Origin: Actinomycetes bacterium
Lineage (GTDB): Bacteria; Actinomycetota; Thermoleophilia; Solirubrobacterales; 70-9
Assembly (NCBI GenBank): GCA_023434465.1
Contig: JAEYSQ010000035.1
Coordinates: 1 to 6,160, forward strand
Direction: 5' to 3'
Length of the DNA stretch: 6,160 nt
Shown here: positions 1 through 6,097 of the stretch, one piece after another
Position numbering within the stretch: the first letter of the stretch is position 1
Layout of the letters: every line of letters starts with the position of its first letter
The notes under the pieces: model-generated
Database searches by the model: none
Told to the model about the DNA's origin: nothing
The model's input: the letters and a program-made list of their open reading frames with translations, nothing else
Made by a program: the position numbers and the translations under genes

Positions 1-60
1 GCCCGCGGACCCAGGCCAGCCGTTGCCACCTGGCCGTTCAGCTAACCTCGGTGGGCGAAG

Positions 61-483
61 GAAGAGCTTTACCGCGAACAGATCCTTGAGCATTACAAGC
101 GCCCCCACAACTTCGGAGAGATCAAGAGTCCCGACCTGGAGTTCGAGGACACCAATCCTTTTTGTGGCGACGAGCAGCATGTGATGATCACCCTCGACGA
201 CCAGGACAAGGTCGCGGAAGTCAAATTCGAAGGCCAGGGCTGCGCGATATCGACTGCGGCGACCTCGCTGCTCACCGACGAGCTGGTCGGCATGAGCCGC
301 GAAGAGCTGATCAAACTGCCGAAGGAGTATGTACTCGACCTGCTCGGTATCGACATCTCGGCCACCCGCATGAAGTGCGCCCTGCTCGGCCTCAAGGTCG
401 TAAAGAGCGCCGGCCTCGGCCAGATCGCCGACTGGGAAGACTCCGGCGAGCAAGGCGACCCCTCTCTCGCCTCCGAGGTCTAG
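61..483 (+). CDS. sufU: SufU/IscU-type Fe-S cluster assembly scaffold (5' end unresolved)
   Basis: This is a small cytoplasmic scaffold or sulfur-relay protein of the SUF iron-sulfur pathway, which takes sulfur from the cysteine desulfurase SufS. The visible reading frame begins EELYREQILEHYKRPHN, the conserved N-terminal helix. It carries all three ligand cysteines: NPFCGD (Cys codon 163-165, with the metal-binding Asp), GCAIS (241-243) and RMKCALLG (376-378). The frame has a TAA at 43-45 and no ATG, GTG or TTG between it and GTG 181. Starting at 181 would remove the first cysteine, so 181 is not credible. A GTG at 51 would reach the conserved frame if one G of the GG at 60-61 were absent, so an indel, sequencing error or non-standard start is likely. 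The third cysteine follows the second by 45 residues, as in IscU, and not by about 62 as in B. subtilis SufU. There is no IscU LPPVK chaperone motif before the third cysteine. The family call is firm; the start is not. Confidence 0.9.
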   Translation, partial: EELYREQILEHYKRPHNFGEIKSPDLEFEDTNPFCGDEQHVMITLDDQDKVAEVKFEGQGCAISTAATSLLTDELVGMSREELIKLPKEYVLDLLGIDISATRMKCALLGLKVVKSAGLGQIADWEDSGEQGDPSLASEV

Positions 484-487
484 ACTC

Positions 488-505
488 AGCCTCAGCAATG
501 AGGCT
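488..505 (+). promoter_or_regulatory. Hairpin with GCAA tetraloop enclosing the carbonic anhydrase start codon
   Basis: AGCCTCA (488-494) pairs perfectly with TGAGGCT (499-505) around a GCAA loop (495-498), a GNRA-type tetraloop. The A of the ATG start (498) is the last loop base, and the T and G are in the stem. The hairpin begins five bases after the sufU stop, and no Shine-Dalgarno sequence lies close upstream. It could limit initiation on the downstream lipoprotein gene, couple it to sufU translation, or protect the sufU mRNA end. No T-run follows, so it is a poor intrinsic terminator. The pairing is seen directly; any function is inference. Confidence 0.4.
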
Positions 506-1292
506 TCGTTTCGTCCTTTCATCTGTCCTGGCCCTTGTCGCGATCCTTGCGACCGGCTGCGGTTCCGACGGCTCTGATTCCGGGGATGCCGCCCCGGAAG
601 CCGGACCTGAGCATGCGGCGTGGTCGTACGAAGGCGAGACCGGCCCGGAGCATTGGGACGAAGTTGACGAGGAGTACGCACTCTGCGAACAGGGCCACAA
701 CCAGTCACCAGTCAATCTGGCCAACGCGACCCGCTCGCCTTTCCCCGGGATCGTCACCGACTATCAGCCCGAAAAGCTCGAAGTCGAGGATGACGGTCAC
801 GCGATCGAAGCCTGGGTCGATCAGCCCGATAGTTCGATCACGATCGACGGAACCAGATACGAGCTGGAGCGATTCCACTTTCACCTTCCCTCCGAGGAAC
901 TCATCCAGGGTCGACGGTTCCCGGCTTCCGTTCACATGGTTCACGTGTCAGACAAGGATCGAATCGCAGTGGTGGCGATCATGGTGAAGCCGGGCAAGCC
1001 AAACCCGGCGCTCAGTTTCGGGATCCCCGACTCACCCGGTGAGAAGATCGAAACCGATATCGAGATCGATCCGGATCGGCTTTTCCCGAAGGACAAGACC
1101 GCCTACCGGTACGAAGGTTCTCTCACCACCCCGCCCTGCACTGAGGGGGTCACCTGGACCGTGTTCAAGCAGCCGATCACGATGTCAGCGGACAAACTGA
1201 ACGCGATCCGCAGCGTCCACCACGGTAATGCGCGCCCGGTCCAGCCCATCGAGCAGCACCGGATCCTGGTCGGCCCTGGTCTCGCCAGGTGA
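498..1292 (+). CDS. Alpha-class carbonic anhydrase, predicted lipoprotein
   Basis: It catalyses reversible hydration of CO2 to bicarbonate and is predicted to be lipid-anchored outside the cytoplasmic membrane. The 264-residue product starts with a hydrophobic signal (MRLRFVLSSVLALVAILATGC) whose lipobox cysteine is C21, followed by an acidic Ser/Gly/Asp linker. The alpha-CA domain covers about residues 40-260. It shows CEQGHNQSPVNL (63-74), H101 at the proton-shuttle position (human CA II H64), zinc ligands H127 and H129 in FHFH plus H146, E133 at the Glu106 position, and GSLTTPPC (207-214) with the Thr199/200 pair. C63 and C214 match the bacterial disulfide. GNARPVQP (243-250) is the conserved C-terminal strand. 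Two second-shell positions differ: E134 replaces His107 and S144 replaces Glu117. ATG 498 was chosen because it begins a textbook signal peptide; the open frame extends further upstream but overlaps sufU and is shadow. It lies 14 bases after sufU and 55 before the transporter. Confidence 0.95.
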   Translation: MRLRFVLSSVLALVAILATGCGSDGSDSGDAAPEAGPEHAAWSYEGETGPEHWDEVDEEYALCEQGHNQSPVNLANATRSPFPGIVTDYQPEKLEVEDDGHAIEAWVDQPDSSITIDGTRYELERFHFHLPSEELIQGRRFPASVHMVHVSDKDRIAVVAIMVKPGKPNPALSFGIPDSPGEKIETDIEIDPDRLFPKDKTAYRYEGSLTTPPCTEGVTWTVFKQPITMSADKLNAIRSVHHGNARPVQPIEQHRILVGPGLAR

Positions 1293-1347
1293 TCGGTGAT
1301 TTGATGCCTCCAGGCTGAGTCAGCCACGCGATCGGAGCTCCGACGGC

Positions 1348-2382
1348 TTGAAGAACGCGATCCGAACTCTCTACCCCGGCTATTTCGCACTGATCATGGC
1401 GACCGGGATCATCTCGAACGGGTTCTTCCTGCTCGACATCAAATCGCTCTCGACCGCCCTCCTGGTCGTGGACTCGGCCGCCTTCCTGGTGCTGATTCCG
1501 ATGACCGTGGCCCGAGGGATCATGTTCCCGAGCCGGTTGTGGGCCGACCTGGTCAATCCGCGGCTCGTCTTTTCCTTCTTCACGATCGTGGCCGGCGCCA
1601 ACGTGTTCGGGGTCCAGTTGTTGCTTCGCGGTGAGGTGACTCTCGCCGTACTGCTCTGGTGTTTCTCGCTTGCGGTGTGGGTTCCCCTCAGCTACTTCAG
1701 CTTTTCGGTGCTCACCTTCCGCGACACGGAGCGCAACGTGGGCGTGGTCGGGGGCGGCTGGTTGATCGCGATCGTAGGAGCCGAATCGATCGCCACGCTG
1801 GGCGCCAAGCTGAGCGCCGAGGTTTCCTCTCATGCCGATCTGATCTTCGTGACCGCCCACTCGTTCTGGGGCATCGGAATCATCCTCTACCTGATCTTCG
1901 TCACCTTGTTCGCCTACCGGATCTTCTTCTTCAAGGTGACGGTCGAAGAGATGAATCCGCTGTTCTGGGTGGTGATGGGTGCCGCCGCGATAACCGTCAA
2001 CGCCGGCTCCGCGATGATGATCGCCGAAGGCCAGATCGGCTATCTGTCGACCATGAAACCCTTCGTCGAAGGACTCTCGCTTGTGTTCTGGGCCTGGGCG
2101 TCGTGGCTGATCCCGCTACTGGTGATCTTCGGGGTCTGGCGACATGTCGTGATGAAAGCTCCGCTCGAGTACAGCCCGATGTACTGGAGTCTCGTCTTCC
2201 CGCTCGGCATGTACACGGTCGCAACCTGGCAGCTCGCAGCAGCCGATGAATTCCCCTTCATGAGGCAACTTCCCGAAGTCACGATCTGGGTCGCCTTCCT
2301 TGCCTGGCTGATCGTCATGACCGGACTGATCCGCACGATCCTCCGCCGGCCCGCCCGAAAACCGCCAGGGCCTGTCAGCTGA
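1348..2382 (+). CDS. SLAC1/TehA-type (TDT family) anion or C4-dicarboxylate transporter
   Basis: This 344-residue integral membrane protein has about ten hydrophobic helices, at roughly 9-29, 34-54, 72-93, 98-120, 131-152, 163-193, 205-226, 241-264, 280-298 and 310-333, as in the TehA/SLAC1 fold. Family signatures are YPGYFALIMATGIIS at the N-terminus, NPRLVFSFFTIVAGANVFG near 70, WVVMGAAAITVNAGS near 207 and SLVFPLGMYTVATWQLA near 281. Relatives are annotated as tellurite-resistance, malate or C4-dicarboxylate transporters, and plant SLAC1 is an anion channel; substrate cannot be read from the sequence. The tail is Arg/Pro-rich and probably cytoplasmic. The start is TTG 1348: an in-frame TGA lies at 1297, no ATG, GTG or TTG intervenes, and GGAG at 1334-1337 sits ten bases upstream. 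The gene probably belongs to one transcript with the carbonic anhydrase, suggesting bicarbonate or organic anion transport linked to CO2 hydration (inference). It ends eight bases from the convergent MFS gene. Confidence 0.88.
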   Translation: MKNAIRTLYPGYFALIMATGIISNGFFLLDIKSLSTALLVVDSAAFLVLIPMTVARGIMFPSRLWADLVNPRLVFSFFTIVAGANVFGVQLLLRGEVTLAVLLWCFSLAVWVPLSYFSFSVLTFRDTERNVGVVGGGWLIAIVGAESIATLGAKLSAEVSSHADLIFVTAHSFWGIGIILYLIFVTLFAYRIFFFKVTVEEMNPLFWVVMGAAAITVNAGSAMMIAEGQIGYLSTMKPFVEGLSLVFWAWASWLIPLLVIFGVWRHVVMKAPLEYSPMYWSLVFPLGMYTVATWQLAAADEFPFMRQLPEVTIWVAFLAWLIVMTGLIRTILRRPARKPPGPVS

Positions 2383-2390
2383 CGCAGTTC

Positions 2391-3589
2391 CTATTTACTG
2401 TGACCTGGGGGAGTCCTGATCCTTCCGGCGCCGGCGGCTGGAGCCAGAATCATGGTCACGGCCAGGGAGCCGAGCACCACTAGCATCGCCATCCGCAGAC
2501 CGAAGTGCTCCCCGAGGAAACCGAGTAGCGGCGGTCCGACCAGGAAGGCGATGTAACCGGCTACCGCGACGAGACCGACCCGGGAGACCGAGTCGGGACC
2601 GGATTCACTCGCCGCGGCGATCGAGATTGGAAAGGCCAGCGAAATTCCCAGTCCCCAGAGCGTCACTGCCAGCCCGGCCGCAAGGGGACTGTCGACGAAG
2701 ATGACGGTGGCAACACCAATTGTGGAGAGCATCGCCCCCCAGCGCAGGATGACCACCCGTCCGAACCTTTCCAGCAGCCCGCGACCACCGAAGCGGCCGA
2801 GGGTCATGGTCGCCGCGAATCCGGCGAAGATCAAGGATCCCGAGGATTCGTCGAGGTCGAACCCGTCAACCATCATCAGCGGCAGCCAGTCAGTCGCCGA
2901 GCCCTCGGCCAGCGCAACGGAAAGCAGGATCACCGCGATCATCAGCAGGCGAACGTCTTTCCAGACCGGCTGCGGTTCAATCCTTCCGTGCTCTTGACCT
3001 TGGTCTTCGCGACCGGTGTTCCCGTTCATGCCGAACCCGGGTGTGATTCCCCTGATCGCCCAGGCCACAGCCGGTATCGAGAGCGCAACGACGACAAGCA
3101 GGTGTGCATCGACCGGGATCTCGGCCGCGGTTAGCGCGATTCCGAGCAAAGCGCCGGCCAGGGTCCCGGCGCTGAAGAATCCGTGAAGTTCGACAAGTAC
3201 CGGGGCCCTGGTGAGCCGTTCGACCTCCGCTCCTTCGATGTTGATCGCGACTTCAGCGGAGCCGATGCCGGAACCGAAGCCCATCAACCCGAGGAATACA
3301 AGCGGGGCCGATGAGAACGCGGCCCCGATTGCGATCGTGGCCACGCCAGCGATCAGCAGACTGAGGCCACCAAGAATCACGCTCCGGGTCCCGAACCGTC
3401 GCACTAGAGGGCCGAGCTGAGAATGCCGCTCATCGAACCGATCGAAACGGCGAAAAGCAGCAGGCCCATTTCGGCGGTCGTGGCCGAAAGCGTGTCCCGG
3501 ATGGCAGGGGTCCTCGTCACCCACGACGCGAGGGCGAAGCCGGGAACGAAAAGAAAAACATAAGTCGAGATTCTGCGTCTGGAAACCAA
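2391..3589 (-). pseudogene. MFS transporter, interrupted by a frameshift
   Basis: This is a major facilitator superfamily permease of about 398 residues and twelve helices if the frame is repaired; substrate unknown. The N-terminus reads from TTG 3589 (MVSRRRISTYVFLFVPGFAL, helix 1, then ASWVTRTPAIRDTL) through helix 2 to SGILSSAL, and stops at TAG (3404-3406). The other frame resumes with LVRRFGTRSV, which is MFS motif A of the helix 2-3 loop, and runs to TAG at 2391. An equivalent motif, LLERFGRVVI, recurs in the second half, with AEGSATDWLPLMM before it and GYIAFLVGPPLLG near the end, as in YbjJ/fucose-permease-like MFS proteins. The break sits at AGAG (3406-3409); removing one AG restores SALVRRFG exactly, so a two-base tandem duplication or sequencing error is the simplest cause. 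The rest is intact, which favours a recent event. It is convergent with the SLAC1-like gene and downstream of the HNH relic on the same strand. I see no strong ribosome binding site at the TTG. Confidence 0.82.
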
Positions 3590-3665
3590 TTAGCCCGTCG
3601 CTGACTCCGCAACGCCCACCCTACTGACCAGATGCTTTCGCTCCACGTTCACCGCCAGTTCAAAT

Positions 3666-3679
3666 GAGCGCTTCCGCTC
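3666..3679 (-). terminator. Small hairpin after the HNH relic, possible weak terminator
   Basis: On the minus strand GAGCG pairs with CGCTC around a four-base GAAG loop, seven bases past the HNH relic's stop codon. The tail (ATTTG) has only three T residues, so termination would be weak. It is placed where a terminator for the former nuclease gene would sit, between it and the MFS gene. Confidence 0.22.
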
Positions 3680-3686
3680 GATCCGT

Positions 3687-4112
3687 TCAGGTGTGGCGCC
3701 GGATCTTCGCGACCAACGACTTAAGTTCGAGCACGGATAACCAAGGAGATTTGCGGTGGATCATCCGGTGGCAGTTCGAGCAAACAAGCGCGAGATCATC
3801 AAGTTGGGTCTAACTCCTCAAACACTCTCGACTTTTTGGCTTCCACAATCGTCGGATTTCTCTCTCGATATCGATGAGTGCGCGTCAGCACGCGTCCTTC
3901 GCGAGCTTCGGACACTTCGTAGCCAGCCTCATCGAGCAGTGACTCTTTCATTTCACCGATATTCGACCGAATGCTGGCGGCGGAATCGAACGAAGCACTT
4001 GACTTAGTTCGTCTCTGCTTTGAGACCCCGCGTTATAACCCTCCCGCCGGTACAGGTCCAGGCATAAGATCAACTCATCGCTTAGCCACGCAGTTTTTCT
4101 CGATCGAGCTAT
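3687..4112 (-). pseudogene. Decayed HNH endonuclease relic (McrA-like type)
   Basis: Three fragments read in order on the minus strand. Fragment 1 (4112-3948) has KTAWLSDELILCLDLYRREG and ELSQVLRSIPP, resembling the N-terminal region of a common HNH endonuclease family, and ends at TGA 3950-3948. Fragment 2 (3951-3799, different frame) has EGRVLTRTHRYRERNPTIVEAKK, the segment that normally precedes the zinc-binding HNH domain. Fragment 3 (from about 3806 to TGA 3689-3687, back in the first frame) has LDDLALVCSNCHRMIHR and PWLSVLELK, the C-terminal end of the HNH domain. From memory of the family, about 50 residues are missing between fragments 1 and 2, and about 40-45 between 2 and 3, including the first Cys-x-x-Cys and the HH catalytic motif, so no active nuclease can be made. 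A strong GGAGGGGAGG (4117-4126) lies four bases before ATA 4112-4110, suggesting the original start was ATG, now mutated. The region is visibly less GC-rich than its neighbours, consistent with transfer or decay. Relatives act as restriction-type nucleases; the former role here is inferred. Confidence 0.72.
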
Positions 4113-4198
4113 CTTGCCTCCCCTCCACAAGGTCCGGTATTGCCGCTTCCAGCGCCAGCCAGGATAGCTATGGCACCAAAAACGGCTTGAGAAGTACG

Positions 4199-4212
4199 TT
4201 AGGTGACCCTAA
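4199..4212. promoter_or_regulatory. 14-bp palindrome, candidate operator before the SUF block
   Basis: TTAGG and CCTAA form a perfect inverted repeat around TGAC, about 125 bases upstream of the Rieske start and seven bases before a weak -35-like element. A dimeric repressor such as a SufR or Rrf2-type Fe-S sensor could bind here, but the sequence does not match any operator I can name with certainty. The palindrome is seen; the role is inferred. Confidence 0.25.
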
Positions 4213-4218
4213 TGGTGC

Positions 4219-4245
4219 TTGCCGGTGGGGTTGAATCGCTAAGAT
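4219..4245 (+). promoter_or_regulatory. Weak sigma70-like promoter candidate for Rieske-sufB-sufD
   Basis: TTGCCG (4219-4224) and TAAGAT (4240-4245) are separated by 15 bases, which is short, and the -10 matches consensus at four of six positions. It lies in the only gap between the HNH relic and the Rieske gene, where the SUF operon promoter is expected. This is a low-information call. Confidence 0.18.
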
Positions 4246-4337
4246 CTAATTCCGAGCCTGATTGTCGGCTTATTTTCCGGGTTTTCCGTAGCTGGCCTGT
4301 TGCCCTGCGAATCCCGGACCCCCTCCCATTGACCCTG

Positions 4338-4661
4338 ATGAGCACAGAAACGACAAAAATTCCCGTATGCCCGGTTTCGGAACTCGAGCCCGGTGACCGC
4401 CGCATCATCGAACACGAGGGCGAGTTTCTCGCGGTCGTGAACTGCGCCGGTGTCCTTTACGGAATCGAGGATCGTTGCTCGCATGACGACGGACCCCTCG
4501 CGGAGGGCGAACTCGATCAGGAAGCCTGCACCCTGGAGTGCCCCCGACACGGCTCCCTCTTCGACTTGCGGACCGGCAAGCCGAAGACCCTGCCGGCCTA
4601 CCAGCCGGTCAAGATTTTCCCTGTCGAGATAATCGACGACACCATCACCCTGGAGGTATGA
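4338..4661 (+). CDS. Rieske [2Fe-2S] ferredoxin, SUF-linked
   Basis: This is a soluble 107-residue Rieske-type electron carrier of the kind annotated as the ferredoxin subunit of non-heme iron oxygenases. The cluster ligands are visible as C47-S-H49 (RCSHDDGPLAEG) and C68-P-R-H71 (LECPRHGSLFDLRTGKP), so it should bind [2Fe-2S] through two Cys and two His. Length fits a stand-alone ferredoxin, with no signal peptide or membrane segment. ATG 4338 gives MSTETTKIPVCPVSEL, a normal N-terminus for the family. The bases before it are pyrimidine-rich with no Shine-Dalgarno sequence, so initiation may be leaderless or start-codon driven; the open frame continues upstream but is not Rieske-like. The stop overlaps the sufB start (ATGA, 4658-4661), indicating translational coupling. 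Such ferredoxins sit inside actinobacterial suf operons, often after sufD; here it comes first. It may supply electrons for cluster assembly or be a client made alongside it (inference). Confidence 0.93.
   Translation: MSTETTKIPVCPVSELEPGDRRIIEHEGEFLAVVNCAGVLYGIEDRCSHDDGPLAEGELDQEACTLECPRHGSLFDLRTGKPKTLPAYQPVKIFPVEIIDDTITLEV
4652..4656 (+). promoter_or_regulatory. Shine-Dalgarno GGAGG that bears on the sufB start
   Basis: GGAGG lies only one base before ATG 4658 but seven bases before the in-frame TTG 4664. Spacing therefore favours TTG 4664 as the real sufB start, which would shorten the protein by two residues (Met, Lys). The downstream sufD gene also uses a TTG after GGAGG. Confidence 0.5.
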
Positions 4662-6097
4662 AATTGGCTACCGCCGAAGTTCTCGCCGAAAAAGAGAAGG
4701 TTCAGGGGATCAATGCCGACTACACCGAGAAGTTTGGCTTCAGTGATCCCGAGACCGGCTACGCCTACAAGGCGCCGAAGGGCCTGACCCGCGAGATCGT
4801 CGAGCAGATCTCCGAGTACAAGGATGAGCCGCAGTGGATGCGTGACTTCCGCCTTAAGTCCCTCGAGATCTTCGAGTCTAAGCCGACCCCGCAGTGGGGC
4901 GCCGATCTCGATCAGATCGACTTCGACGACATCCACTACTTCGTGCGGGCCTCCGAGAAAAACAGCACCGATTGGTCCGAGGTCCCCGAGGACATCAAGA
5001 ACACCTTCGACCGTCTGGGCATCCCCGAGGCTGAGCAGAAGTTCCTCTCCGGTGTCGGCGCACAGTACGAGTCCGAGGTCGTCTATCACCAGGTCAACGA
5101 GAAGCTCGAAGCGCAGGGCGTGATCTTCACTGACATGGATACGGCGCTGCGCGAGCACGAGGACCTGATCAAGGAATACTGGGCGACCGTCATCCCTGCC
5201 AATGACAACAAGCTCGCCGCGCTGAACTCGGCGGTCTGGTCCGGCGGGTCGTTCGTTTACGTGCCACCGGGCGTCAAGGTCGACATGCCGCTCCAGGCCT
5301 ACTTCCGGATCAACACCGAGAACATGGGCCAGTTCGAGCGGACCCTGATCATCGCCGACGAGGACTCCGATGTCCACTACATCGAAGGCTGCACCGCTCC
5401 GACCTACTCGACCGACTCGCTGCATTCGGCCGTGGTCGAAATCGTCTGCAAGCCCGGCTCCCGGGTCCGGTACACGACCGTCCAGAACTGGTCTCAGAAC
5501 GTCTACAACCTGGTCACCAAGCGGGCGATCGCCCAGGAACGTGCAACCATGGAATGGGTCGACTGCAATCTCGGCTCGAAGATCACGATGAAGTACCCGT
5601 CGATCTACCTGCTCGGCGAAGAAGCCCACGGCGAGGTGCTTTCAATCGCCTTCGCCGGCGACGGCCAGCACCAAGACGCCGGCGCCAAGATCATCCACGG
5701 CGCCCCCAATACAACCTCGTCCGTGTTCTCGAAGTCGATCTCCAAGGACGGCGGGCGCTCGACCTACCGCGGCCTGCTCGAGGTCGCCGACGGCGCCACC
5801 GGGACCAAGTCAAAGGTGGTTTGCGACGCGCTTCTGCTCGACGAGAAAAGCCAGTCCGACACCTACCCGACCATCCGGATCGGTGAATCCGATGCCGACA
5901 TGGGTCACGAAGCCACCGTCTCCAAGGTTGGCGACGACATGCTCTTCTATCTCCAGAGCCGCGGGCTCAACGAGGAAGACGCCTCGAAGATGATCGTCAA
6001 CGGCTTCATCGAACCGGTCACCAAGGAACTGCCGATGGAGTACGCGGTCGAGCTGAACCGACTGATCGAACTGCAGATGGAGGGTTCAATTGGCTAG
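4658..6097 (+). CDS. sufB: Fe-S cluster assembly scaffold protein SufB
   Basis: SufB is the core scaffold of the cytoplasmic SufBCD complex, where clusters form at the SufB-SufD interface using SufC ATP hydrolysis. The 479-residue product is near the 495 of E. coli SufB and is collinear with it. Signatures are GSFVYVPPGVKVDMPLQAYF (about 202-221), NLGSKITMKYPSIYLLGEEA in the middle, and the C-terminal VVCDALLLDEKSQSDTYP and MGHEATVSKVGDD. C389 corresponds to E. coli C405 and E418 to E434, with the same 29-residue spacing, and H417 precedes the Glu, so the cluster-building residues are present. The N-terminal helical region (1-150) precedes the beta-helix core. ATG 4658 overlaps the Rieske stop by four bases; TTG 4664 is a rival start with better ribosome-binding spacing. 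The end overlaps sufD by eight bases, giving a tightly coupled Rieske-sufB-sufD operon. A long minus-strand open frame inside it is shadow. Confidence 0.97.
   Translation: MKLATAEVLAEKEKVQGINADYTEKFGFSDPETGYAYKAPKGLTREIVEQISEYKDEPQWMRDFRLKSLEIFESKPTPQWGADLDQIDFDDIHYFVRASEKNSTDWSEVPEDIKNTFDRLGIPEAEQKFLSGVGAQYESEVVYHQVNEKLEAQGVIFTDMDTALREHEDLIKEYWATVIPANDNKLAALNSAVWSGGSFVYVPPGVKVDMPLQAYFRINTENMGQFERTLIIADEDSDVHYIEGCTAPTYSTDSLHSAVVEIVCKPGSRVRYTTVQNWSQNVYNLVTKRAIAQERATMEWVDCNLGSKITMKYPSIYLLGEEAHGEVLSIAFAGDGQHQDAGAKIIHGAPNTTSSVFSKSISKDGGRSTYRGLLEVADGATGTKSKVVCDALLLDEKSQSDTYPTIRIGESDADMGHEATVSKVGDDMLFYLQSRGLNEEDASKMIVNGFIEPVTKELPMEYAVELNRLIELQMEGSIG
6079..6084 (+). promoter_or_regulatory. Shine-Dalgarno GGAGGG for sufD
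   Basis: GGAGGG inside the last sufB codons lies five bases before TTG 6090. This supports TTG 6090 over the in-frame ATG 6114, which has no purine-rich element at the right distance. Confidence 0.55.

Noticed and set aside
181..483. GTG 181 as the sufU start
   Set aside because: It would drop the conserved N-terminal helix and the NPFCGD cysteine that are intact in the same frame upstream.
162..497. Upstream extension of the carbonic anhydrase frame
   Set aside because: The added 112 residues are Arg-rich shadow of sufU in another frame, and ATG 498 begins a clear lipoprotein signal peptide.
1177..1860. Long minus-strand open frame under the carbonic anhydrase and transporter
   Set aside because: Low-complexity, His/Arg/Glu-rich shadow of two well-supported plus-strand genes.
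1348..2382. Tellurite resistance as the function of the transporter
   Set aside because: The name comes from TehA overexpression effects; no tehB or other tellurite gene is nearby, so a general anion or dicarboxylate transporter call is safer.
2374..2383. GTCAGCTGAC palindrome at the transporter stop as a terminator
   Set aside because: A 10-bp palindrome without a loop or T-run; likely chance.
3404..3412. Programmed ribosomal frameshifting in the MFS gene
   Set aside because: No classic slippery heptamer, stimulatory structure or internal Shine-Dalgarno sequence is apparent, and such control is not expected in an MFS permease.
3756..4007. Plus-strand small protein in the low-GC region
   Set aside because: It is antisense to the HNH relic, whose minus-strand fragments carry recognisable family motifs.
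4598..5629. 343-residue minus-strand open frame inside sufB
   Set aside because: It is antisense to a fully conserved SufB sequence and contains no recognisable motif; typical of high-GC shadow frames.
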